Assembly (NCBI RefSeq): GCF_015637705.1
Contig: NZ_JADOBE010000003.1
Span: forward strand, 248,001-312,000
Source: Pseudomonas sp. N040
Lineage (GTDB): Bacteria; Pseudomonadota; Gammaproteobacteria; Pseudomonadales; Pseudomonadaceae
Length of the DNA stretch: 64,000 nt
Reading direction: 5' to 3'
Shown: in pieces, positions 57,385-64,000 of the stretch
Layout of the letters: each line of letters opens with the position of its first letter
Position numbering within the stretch: position 1 is the stretch's first letter
Notes under the pieces: model-generated
Told to the model about the DNA's origin: nothing
The model's database searches: none
The model's input: only the letters and a program-made list of their open reading frames with translations
Position numbers and translations under genes: made by a program

Positions 57385-58854
57385 ATGCCGATTGAAGCAA
57401 CCTCCGCGCTATTGGGTCTGATCGCTGCCGCATTGCCGCTGCTGGCCCTGGCCTGGGCCCTGCAACGGCGCAAGGCGCTCCTGGAGGGCGAGCGTTTGCT
57501 GCTCGAGGAGCGCCTGCAGGCGGCCCAGTCGGCACTGCAGGGCGTCTCCACCGAACTGCAGCAGCAACTGGCCGAGGTGCGCAGCCTGGGCTTGCGCAAC
57601 ACCAGCCAGCAGGCCGAGCTGGCCGCCGCCCTGCGGGAAAACCAGCTGCACGGCATTGAGCGCCAGAGTGCCCGTGAAGCCGCGGCGGCGCAGCAGCTCG
57701 AGCTCGACCGCCAGCAAGCCGAACTGCGCCATCTGGACAGTCAGCGGGCAGCGTTGCTGGCCGAGCTGCGCGAGCAGCAGGAATCCCATCAGCAGCGCCT
57801 CAGCGATCTGCAGGGCGCGCGCGATGACCTGCGGGCGCAGTTTGCCGAGCTGGCCGGCAAGATCTTTGACGAGCGCGAATTGCGCTTTGCCGAAACCAGC
57901 CAGCAGCGCCTGGGCCAGTTGCTCGATCCGCTCAAGGAGCGCATCCAGGCATTCGAGAAGCGCGTCGATGAAAGCTACCAGCAGGAAGCCCGCGAGCGCT
58001 TTTCGCTGGGCAAGGAGCTGGAGCGCCTGCAGCAACTGAACCAGCGCCTGGGCGATGAGGCGACCAATCTGACCCGTGCTCTCAAGGGGCAGAAAACGCA
58101 GGGCAACTGGGGCGAGCTGGTGCTGGAGCGGGTGCTGGAAAGCGCCGGCCTGGAAAAGGGCCGCGAGTATGAAACCCAGGTCAGCCTCAAGGGCGCCGAC
58201 GGCGAGCGTTTCCAGCCGGATGTGCTGATCCAGCTGCCCGGCGACAAGCAGGTGATCGTCGACGCCAAGGTCAGCCTGACCGCCTGGCAGCAGTACATCG
58301 CCGCCGACGACGAGCTGCTCCGCCAGCAGGCCCTGAAACAGCATCTGCTGTCTTTGCGCACGCACCTCAAGGGCCTGTCCGGCAAGGATTACCAGCGCCT
58401 GGATGGCCTGCACAGCCTCGACTTCGTGCTGCTCTTCGTGCCGATCGAAGCAGCCTTTGCGGCGGCCCTGCAGGCCGAGCCCGGATTGTTTCAGGAAGCC
58501 TTCGAGCAGCATGTGGTGATCGTCAGCCCGACGACCCTGCTGGCGACCCTGCAGGTGGTCGACAGCCTGTGGCGGCAGGAGCGGCAGAGTCAGAACGCCC
58601 GCGAGATTGCCGAGCGTGCCGGGCAGCTGTATGACAAGTTCGTCGCCTTTGTCAGCGATCTGGATGAAGTGGGCAATCGCCTGCAGCAGCTCGACAAGGC
58701 CTATGCCGCGGCGCGCAACAAGCTGGTGGACGGTCGCGGCAATCTGGTCGGGCGCATCGAGAACCTCAAGTTGCTCGGTGCGCGGGCCAGCAAGAGCCTG
58801 CCGCTGGAACTGCTCGAGCGCTCAGCCGGCCTGCCGGCCGGCGTGGACGAATAG
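57385..58854 (+). CDS. rmuC: DNA recombination protein RmuC
   Basis: Protein of 489 aa. An N-terminal membrane helix (LLGLIAAALPLLALAWAL) precedes a long coiled coil (about 30-200, very rich in Gln, Glu and Leu). The conserved RmuC nuclease-like domain is about 210-440, with GNWGELVLERVLESAGLEKGREY, FQPDVLIQLPGDKQVIVDAKVSL and LHSLDFVLLFVPIEAAFAAAL. The family suppresses inversions at repeated sequences; its biochemical action is not well fixed. ATG at 57385 is chosen because GGGAG is properly spaced. It converges on the mxtR gene. Confidence 0.95.
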   Translation: MPIEATSALLGLIAAALPLLALAWALQRRKALLEGERLLLEERLQAAQSALQGVSTELQQQLAEVRSLGLRNTSQQAELAAALRENQLHGIERQSAREAAAAQQLELDRQQAELRHLDSQRAALLAELREQQESHQQRLSDLQGARDDLRAQFAELAGKIFDERELRFAETSQQRLGQLLDPLKERIQAFEKRVDESYQQEARERFSLGKELERLQQLNQRLGDEATNLTRALKGQKTQGNWGELVLERVLESAGLEKGREYETQVSLKGADGERFQPDVLIQLPGDKQVIVDAKVSLTAWQQYIAADDELLRQQALKQHLLSLRTHLKGLSGKDYQRLDGLHSLDFVLLFVPIEAAFAAALQAEPGLFQEAFEQHVVIVSPTTLLATLQVVDSLWRQERQSQNAREIAERAGQLYDKFVAFVSDLDEVGNRLQQLDKAYAAARNKLVDGRGNLVGRIENLKLLGARASKSLPLELLERSAGLPAGVDE

Positions 58855-58885
58855 TTGCCGGGACAGCAGCCTCCGGCCCTGGCGC

Positions 58886-61800
58886 TCAGTGGTCGGCCGG
58901 GCCCGGCGGGTGGCGGTTGAGCAAGGCGCGCAGGGCCGCCGGCTTGATCGGCTTGGGCAGGTAGTCGAGACCGGCCGCCTGCACTTCGTCGATCAGCTCG
59001 CTGCGCGCGTCGGCGCTGATCACCACGCCCCGCAGTTGCTCGCCCAGGCGCTGCCGCAGCCAGGCCATCAGGGCCGTGCCGGTGTCACCCTCGTCCAGGT
59101 GGTAGTCCACCAGCACCAGCTGCGGCGTGACCCCGTCATCCAGCAGGTGCTCGCACTCCAGGCGGTTGCGCGCGGTCCAGACCTGCAGGCCCCAGCGCGA
59201 CAGCAGGCTGTCCATGCCGACCAGGATGCTGTCTTCGTTGTCGATGCACAGCACTCGCAGCGCTTGTGCATCGGTGCTGCTGGCTTCTTCCGCAACCACA
59301 ACGGCGCGCTCGAAGTGGCTGGCCAACGGCACGCTGACGCTGAACACGCTGCCGCGCTGCGGCCATGAGCGCACCTTGAGCGGATGCTCGAGGACCCGGC
59401 ACAGGCCGTCGGCGATCGCCAGGCCGAGGCCGAGGCCCTTTTCCGCGCGGGTCTGATGGCTGTCGAGACGCTTGAACTCCTCGAAGATGAACTGCTGCTT
59501 GTCCGGCGGAATGCCCGGGCCGCGATCCCATACTTCCAGGCGCAGGTTGCGGCCTTCGCGCCGCACCCCCAGCAGTACGTGGCCGCCGGCGTAGCGAAAG
59601 GCGTTGGTGAGGAAATTCTGCAGCACCCGGCGCAGCAGTTTCGGGTCGCTGTCGATGGCCAGCCGGCTGCTGCGCAGATGGAAGTCGACGCCCTGATCCC
59701 TGGCCAGCGCCTTGAATTCGGTGCCCAGCACGTCGAACAGTTCGCTCAGGGCAAAACTGCGCCGTTGCGGGGTGATGCGCCCGCTTTCCAGGCGGGAGAT
59801 GTCGAGCAGGTCGCTGATCAGGTCTTCCGCCGAACGCAGCGAGCTGTCCAAATTGCGTACCAGTTCGCGGCTGTCCGGGGGCAGCTGGTCCTGCTGGTGC
59901 GACAACGCCGCGGAGAACAGCCGGGCGGCATTCAGCGGTTGCATCAGGTCGTGGCTGACTGCGGCGAGGAAGCGGGTCTTCGACTGATTGGCGGCTTCGG
60001 CATGGGCGGTCGCCTCGGACAGCGCCACGTTCAGCTGGGACAGTTCGCTGGTGCGTTCCCGCACGCGCAGTTCCAGCCCTTCGTTGGCTTCCTTGAGGGC
60101 GTGCTCGGACTGGCGGAAGGCAGTGATGTCGGTGAAGCTCATGACAAAGCCGCCGCCCGGCATGGGGTTGCCGATCAGTTCGATGACCCGGCCGTTGGGC
60201 AACTGTCGCTCCGAGGTGTGCGGGGTCCCCCGGCGCATCCAGTTCAGCCGGCGCTTGACCTGTTCCTCGATGTCCTGATTGCCGAACAAGCCGCGTTCGC
60301 CGTTGAAACGGATGATGTCTGCAATCGGCCGGCCGATCTGGATCAGCTCTTCCGGGTAGTCGAACAGCTCTATATAGCGATGGTTCCACGCCACCAGCTG
60401 CAGGGACTGGTCGACCACGCTGATGCCCTGGGTGATGTTCTCGATGGCGCCTTGCAGCAGGGCGCGGTTGAAGAGCAAGACCTCCGAGGCTTCGTCGACG
60501 ATGCGCACCACATCCTCGACCTGCATCTCGCGGCCTTCGATGGTGGCTTTCACCAGGGCCCGTGCCGAGGAGGCGCCGACCACCCCGGCCAGCAGGCGTT
60601 CGGTATGGGTGATCCATTCGCTGTTGGCCGGCTGGGTCGGGTTGAAGGGGCGCAGGCTGCTCTCGGCCAGCCCGTGGAAGCTTTGCTGGGCGCGCTCTTC
60701 GCCGACGAAACGGGCGGCCAGCCCGAGCAGGTCCTTGACCTGCACGGCCAGCAGCGAGCGACTGCTCGCGCGCAGCGAACTGTGCTGGCCGATGAAGCGG
60801 CTGGCCTGCAAGTGCTCGGCCACCCGCTTGCGGGAAAACACCGAGACCAGCGCGAACAGCAGCCAGTTGCCGCTCAGCGAGAACACGCTGCCGAGGGTCA
60901 GCGGGTCGATGGCCGGGCCGAACGGACGGCCCTGCAGCCAGCTGAGTCCGGGAAAGGCCTGCAATGACCAGCCGGCACCGACGGCCAGCAGCGGCAGCAC
61001 CAGGGTGTAGAACCACAGTGCGGAACCCACGGCCAGGCCGGCAAACACGCCGCGACTGTTGGCCTGCTTCCAGTACAGCGCGCCGAGCATGGCTGGCGTC
61101 AGCTGGGTCACGGCGGCAAAGGCAACCTGGCCGATGCTGGCCAGGCTGGCGGTCGAACCGAACAGACGGTAGCAGAAATAGGCCAGCAGCAGGATCACCA
61201 GGATGCTGATGCGGCGCACCGACAGCAACCAGTGGCGAAACAGTTCGAAGGGGCGCTCGGCTTTCTGCCGGTGCAAGAGCAGGGGCAGCACGATGTCATT
61301 GCTGAGCATGGTCGAGAGTGCCACCGCCTCGACGATCACCATGCCGGTGGCGGCCGAGGCGCCGCCGATAAAGGCCAGTACGGCCAAGGCCGGCTGGGCC
61401 TGGGCCAGTGGCAGGCTGATGACGAAGGAGTCCGGGTTGATCCCGGCCGGCAGCAGCAATTGCCCGGCCAGGGCAATCGGTACGACGAACAGCGCGGCGA
61501 GGATCAAGTAGACCGGAAACACCCAGCGCGCCAGCTCCAGATCACGCGGCTCGGTGTTTTCCACCACGCTGACATGGAACTGCCGGGGCAGGCAGATGAT
61601 CGCCATCATGGCCACCCCGGTTTGCACCAGCAGCGCCGGCCAGGCGGGTGTCGCGTCCCAGAAAGCCGCCAGCTGGGGCGCCGCTGCGGCCTGCGCCAGC
61701 AAGTCATCCAGGCCGTTGTACAGGCCCCAGGTAACGAACGCGCCGACGGCGAGGAATGCCAGCAGCTTCAACACCGACTCGAAGGCAATGGCCAGCACCA

Positions 61801-62365
61801 GGCCCCGGTGGTGCTCGGTGGCATCCAGGTTGCGCGTGCCAAACAGGATGGCGAACAGCGCCAGCAGCAGCGACACGATCAGGGCGGTGTCCTGGGCCCC
61901 GGGGCCGGCAGAGTCGCCTCCGCCGCCAGTGAGCAGGTTCACGCCAAGGACGATGCCCTTGAGTTGCAGGGCAATGTACGGCAGCACGCCGACCAGGCAG
62001 ATCAGCGTCACGGCGACGGCCAGTGGCTGTGACTTGCCGTAGCGGGCGGCGATGAAGTCGGCAATCGAGGTGATGTTTTCCTGCTTGCTGATCATCACCA
62101 TCTTCTGCAGCACCCAGGGCGCGAACAGCATCAGCAGCACCGGGCCGAGATAGATCGGCACGAACGACCAGAGCTGGCCGGCGGCCTGGCCGACCGCGCC
62201 GAAGAAGGTCCAGCTGGTGCAATAGACTGCCAGCGACAGGCTGAACACCCAGGCACGCACGCGTGGCGACAGGGCTGCCCGGCGCTCGCCATAGAACGCG
62301 ATGGCAAACAGGATGGCCATGTAGGTGAGGGCAACGGTGGCGATCAGCCAGCTGGACAGCGACAT
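58886..62365 (-). CDS. mxtR: SSS-transporter/PAS/histidine kinase/receiver hybrid MxtR (CrbS)
   Basis: Hybrid sensor of 1159 aa, the length of P. aeruginosa MxtR. The first ~520 residues are a sodium/solute-symporter domain with about 12-13 helices. A linker with a PAS domain (~630-755) precedes the HisKA phospho-acceptor H805 (AAVSHDLMQPLNAARL) and the HATPase N- and G-boxes (LTNAFRYA, GLGLGLAIADGLCR). A C-terminal receiver has D1087 (LVLVDYHLDEGD). ATG at 62365 has GGAG upstream; an upstream in-frame start would add 20 non-membrane residues. It also resembles CbrA, but CbrA lacks a receiver. The known partner is ErdR/CrbR, encoded at 17658-18308. Confidence 0.88.
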   Translation of the reverse strand: MSLSSWLIATVALTYMAILFAIAFYGERRAALSPRVRAWVFSLSLAVYCTSWTFFGAVGQAAGQLWSFVPIYLGPVLLMLFAPWVLQKMVMISKQENITSIADFIAARYGKSQPLAVAVTLICLVGVLPYIALQLKGIVLGVNLLTGGGGDSAGPGAQDTALIVSLLLALFAILFGTRNLDATEHHRGLVLAIAFESVLKLLAFLAVGAFVTWGLYNGLDDLLAQAAAAPQLAAFWDATPAWPALLVQTGVAMMAIICLPRQFHVSVVENTEPRDLELARWVFPVYLILAALFVVPIALAGQLLLPAGINPDSFVISLPLAQAQPALAVLAFIGGASAATGMVIVEAVALSTMLSNDIVLPLLLHRQKAERPFELFRHWLLSVRRISILVILLLAYFCYRLFGSTASLASIGQVAFAAVTQLTPAMLGALYWKQANSRGVFAGLAVGSALWFYTLVLPLLAVGAGWSLQAFPGLSWLQGRPFGPAIDPLTLGSVFSLSGNWLLFALVSVFSRKRVAEHLQASRFIGQHSSLRASSRSLLAVQVKDLLGLAARFVGEERAQQSFHGLAESSLRPFNPTQPANSEWITHTERLLAGVVGASSARALVKATIEGREMQVEDVVRIVDEASEVLLFNRALLQGAIENITQGISVVDQSLQLVAWNHRYIELFDYPEELIQIGRPIADIIRFNGERGLFGNQDIEEQVKRRLNWMRRGTPHTSERQLPNGRVIELIGNPMPGGGFVMSFTDITAFRQSEHALKEANEGLELRVRERTSELSQLNVALSEATAHAEAANQSKTRFLAAVSHDLMQPLNAARLFSAALSHQQDQLPPDSRELVRNLDSSLRSAEDLISDLLDISRLESGRITPQRRSFALSELFDVLGTEFKALARDQGVDFHLRSSRLAIDSDPKLLRRVLQNFLTNAFRYAGGHVLLGVRREGRNLRLEVWDRGPGIPPDKQQFIFEEFKRLDSHQTRAEKGLGLGLAIADGLCRVLEHPLKVRSWPQRGSVFSVSVPLASHFERAVVVAEEASSTDAQALRVLCIDNEDSILVGMDSLLSRWGLQVWTARNRLECEHLLDDGVTPQLVLVDYHLDEGDTGTALMAWLRQRLGEQLRGVVISADARSELIDEVQAAGLDYLPKPIKPAALRALLNRHPPGPADH

Positions 62366-62547
62366 GCAGACTCCGGCAATCAAGGCATGCGCGCAGTTTA
62401 GTGGGAAACCGTGCGCGCAAGCCAAAGGCCGCAGGATAAAGCGGCGGCCCGGGGATTGTCAGTGTTGCAGCAACGCCGCCGATTGGCGGCGGACCCAGAC
62501 TAAAGTCGTAGTCAGCCGACGGCGCTGAAGGGGTGGGGCTGTAGGGC

Positions 62548-63468
62548 TCAGATGCCCTGCGGGATCTCTTCGCCGCCGAGGGCTTCGATCAGCTGCGGCA
62601 GGAACTCGACGAAGGTCAGCATCATCAGGGTGAAGCTGGCGTCCAGCTGGCCCAGCGCATCATCGCCGCCATCCTGCGCGGCCTGATCCTGCAGCAGGTC
62701 TTCGAAGCGCAGGCGCTTGAGCGCCAGCTTGTCATCGATGACCAGTGACAGTTTGTCTTCCCAGGCCAGGCTCAGTTTGGTCGTCAGCATGCCGGCGGCC
62801 AGATGGTTCTGGATTTCAGCGCTGCCCAGATCCTGACGCTTGCAGCGGATGGTGCCGCCATCCTCGTGGGCGTCGCGCAGTTCGCACTCGTCGAGCAGGT
62901 GCAGGCCGTTGCTGGCCTGCTGGTTCTTCATCCAGTCGGTGAAGGTGGCGGTCGGTGCGACCTTCACGTTCAGCGGCCGCACCGGCAGCGAACCCAGGGC
63001 TTCGCGCAGGGTGGAGAGCAGGTCTTCGGCACGCTTGGGGCTGGAGGCGTCGACCAGGATCAGGCCCTGCTTGGGCGCGAGCGCGGCAAAGGTAATCCCC
63101 TTGCGGATAAAGGCACGCGGCAGGAAGGCCTGGACGATATCGTCCTTGAGTTGCTCGCGTTCCTTTTTGTAGACCTTGCGCATTTCCGCCGCTTCGATTT
63201 CGTCGACTTTCTCCTTCAGCGCATCACGCACCACGCTGCCGGGCAGGATGCGTTCTTCCTTGCGCGCGGCGATCAGCAGGAAATCCTGGCTGGCGTGTAC
63301 CAGCGGGGCGTCAGCGCCCTTGCCGAACGGCGCGACAAAGCCATAGGTGGCCATTTCCTGATGGGTGCAAGGCTTGGCCGGTTTGCTGGCCAGCGCGCTT
63401 TCGAGTGCTTCGGCGCTCAGGTCAATATCCTGGGTAAGGCGATAAACAAGCAGATTGCGGAACCACAT
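62548..63468 (-). CDS. rdgC: Recombination-associated protein RdgC
   Basis: Nucleoid-associated, ring-forming DNA-binding protein of 306 aa that limits RecA access to DNA. Typical segments are [20 protein letters not shown] at the N-terminus, [18 protein letters not shown] and the basic/acidic helix region [26 protein letters not shown] at 63468 has GGAGAG upstream; earlier in-frame starts would add 23 unrelated residues. It stands alone between mxtR and the tRNA pair. Confidence 0.95.
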   Translation of the reverse strand: MWFRNLLVYRLTQDIDLSAEALESALASKPAKPCTHQEMATYGFVAPFGKGADAPLVHASQDFLLIAARKEERILPGSVVRDALKEKVDEIEAAEMRKVYKKEREQLKDDIVQAFLPRAFIRKGITFAALAPKQGLILVDASSPKRAEDLLSTLREALGSLPVRPLNVKVAPTATFTDWMKNQQASNGLHLLDECELRDAHEDGGTIRCKRQDLGSAEIQNHLAAGMLTTKLSLAWEDKLSLVIDDKLALKRLRFEDLLQDQAAQDGGDDALGQLDASFTLMMLTFVEFLPQLIEALGGEEIPQGI

Positions 63469-63636
63469 GGGGTAACTCTCCAGACACGGGCCAGACACGA
63501 GGGCGGGCATTATTGTCGTCTTCCCGTCCAAGGCCAAGCCCGAGCTAAGCCTTTGGATAGTCGAGGAATAATATTTTCACTTGGGGGTTGTCAGGCCGGG
63601 GATCGCTCCGTAGAATGCGCCCCACTTCGAGAGCAA

Positions 63637-63712
63637 GGGTGATTAGCTCAGCCGGGAGAGCATCTGCCTTACAAGCAGAGGGTCGGCGGTTCGATCCCGT
63701 CATCACCCACCA
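63637..63712 (+). tRNA. tRNA-Val (TAC)
   Basis: Gene of 76 bases with encoded CCA. The acceptor stem is GGGTGAT/ATCACCC, the anticodon loop CTTACAA holds anticodon TAC at 63670-63672 and the T-loop is GTTCGATCC. It is followed after 14 bases by tRNA-Asp. Confidence 0.97.
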
Positions 63713-63726
63713 TCTTGAGGTTACGC

Positions 63727-63803
63727 GCAGCGGTAGTTCAGTCGGTTAGAATACCGGCCTGTCACGCCGGGGGTCGCGGGTTCGAGTCCCGTCCGCTGCG
63801 CCA
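63727..63803 (+). tRNA. tRNA-Asp (GTC)
   Basis: Gene of 77 bases with encoded CCA. The acceptor stem is GCAGCGG/CCGCTGC and the anticodon loop CTGTCAC holds anticodon GTC at 63761-63763. It is cotranscribed with tRNA-Val and followed by a strong terminator. Confidence 0.97.
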
Positions 63804-63814
63804 TTTATTCCGAA

Positions 63815-63846
63815 AACGGGCACTTCTTGCGAAGTGCCCGTTTTTA
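63815..63846 (+). terminator. Intrinsic terminator of the tRNA-Val/Asp unit
   Basis: ACGGGCACTTC pairs with GAAGTGCCCGT around a TTGC loop, with A-run before and T5 after. It is usable in both directions. Confidence 0.92.
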
Positions 63847-63966
63847 TTTACGCGCTAGAAAATGCCAGGGCGGGCTTGCCCCGGCAGGCCCGGCACGGCT
63901 GACAACGCTCTGCCGGCAGCGACTGGCCAAGGCTCACGCGCGTCCGCGGAGCCATCGATAGCCAGG

Positions 63967-64000
63967 TCAGCCGATGGCCACCGGCAGATTCACCACGCTG
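63967..64000 (-). CDS. Possible C-terminal end of a minus-strand gene (cut by window)
   Basis: Read on the minus strand from the window edge, a frame gives SVVNLPVAIG followed by TGA. The piece is too short to name; it could be chance. The 120 bases between it and the terminator at 63846 hold nothing recognisable. Confidence 0.25.
   Translation of the reverse strand, partial: SVVNLPVAIG

Overview
The window is a chromosomal segment of a Pseudomonas-type gamma-proteobacterium. The evidence is gene content and order: nlpD-rpoS, rsmZ-fdxA-mutS-pncC-recA-recX, erdR-dgkA, finR/fpr, rnfABCDGE-nth, metG/apbC, a GacA upstream site before rsmZ, GC-rich coding DNA and several Pseudomonas-style palindromic repeats. 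I saw no prophage, transposase, integrase or CRISPR array. Most of the window is ordinary core genome.

Layout. 1-1801: 3' part of nlpD, then rpoS. 1900-4889: molybdate uptake operon modE-modA-modB-modC (minus strand), with a perfect ModE-type palindrome before modA. 5011-5328: GacA site, promoter and small RNA gene rsmZ, converging on fdxA. 5385-11788: fdxA, mutS, pncC, an HSL-type esterase, recA (with LexA box) and recX. 11823-17364: a LOG-family protein, a beta-CASP metallo-hydrolase, a class V aminotransferase, a DTW protein and an EamA exporter. 17658-20659: erdR, dgkA, finR and fpr. 20769-26523: an rRNA methyltransferase-like protein, trmO, an EcsC-like protein, a secreted DUF3604 protein and rimO. 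26725-31199: kup, cytochrome b561, two tandem initiator tRNA genes, a repeat-filled spacer and dinB. 31315-33153: a SEC-C/TPR/methyltransferase fusion.

33750-40955 holds the least understood unit: a DUF1302 putative outer-membrane barrel, a DUF1329 periplasmic protein, a YCF48-like beta-propeller and an MMPL-type RND permease, all plus strand. Together they look like an envelope system moving hydrophobic molecules; this is inferred from architecture.

41165-48569 is the rnf electron-transfer operon (rnfABCDGE, minus strand) followed by nth and a small conserved protein. The operon is split between rnfC and rnfD by a 753-base non-coding stretch. It contains a 563-base element with about 80-base inverted terminal repeats, each forming its own hairpin, plus a REP-like palindrome.

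48688-63468: an MDR oxidoreductase, metG, apbC, a broken NodT-type efflux lipoprotein gene (internal amber codon and missing C-terminus), an AI-2E family transporter, a cold-shock protein, dcd, rmuC, the large SSS-PAS-kinase-receiver hybrid mxtR/crbS, and rdgC. tRNA-Val and tRNA-Asp genes close the window. MxtR and ErdR (CrbS/CrbR) are known partners in acetate control, and both are present here about 41 kb apart.

Starts were chosen by Shine-Dalgarno spacing and family N-termini. Function calls rest on recognised motifs and gene order, because no search could be run.
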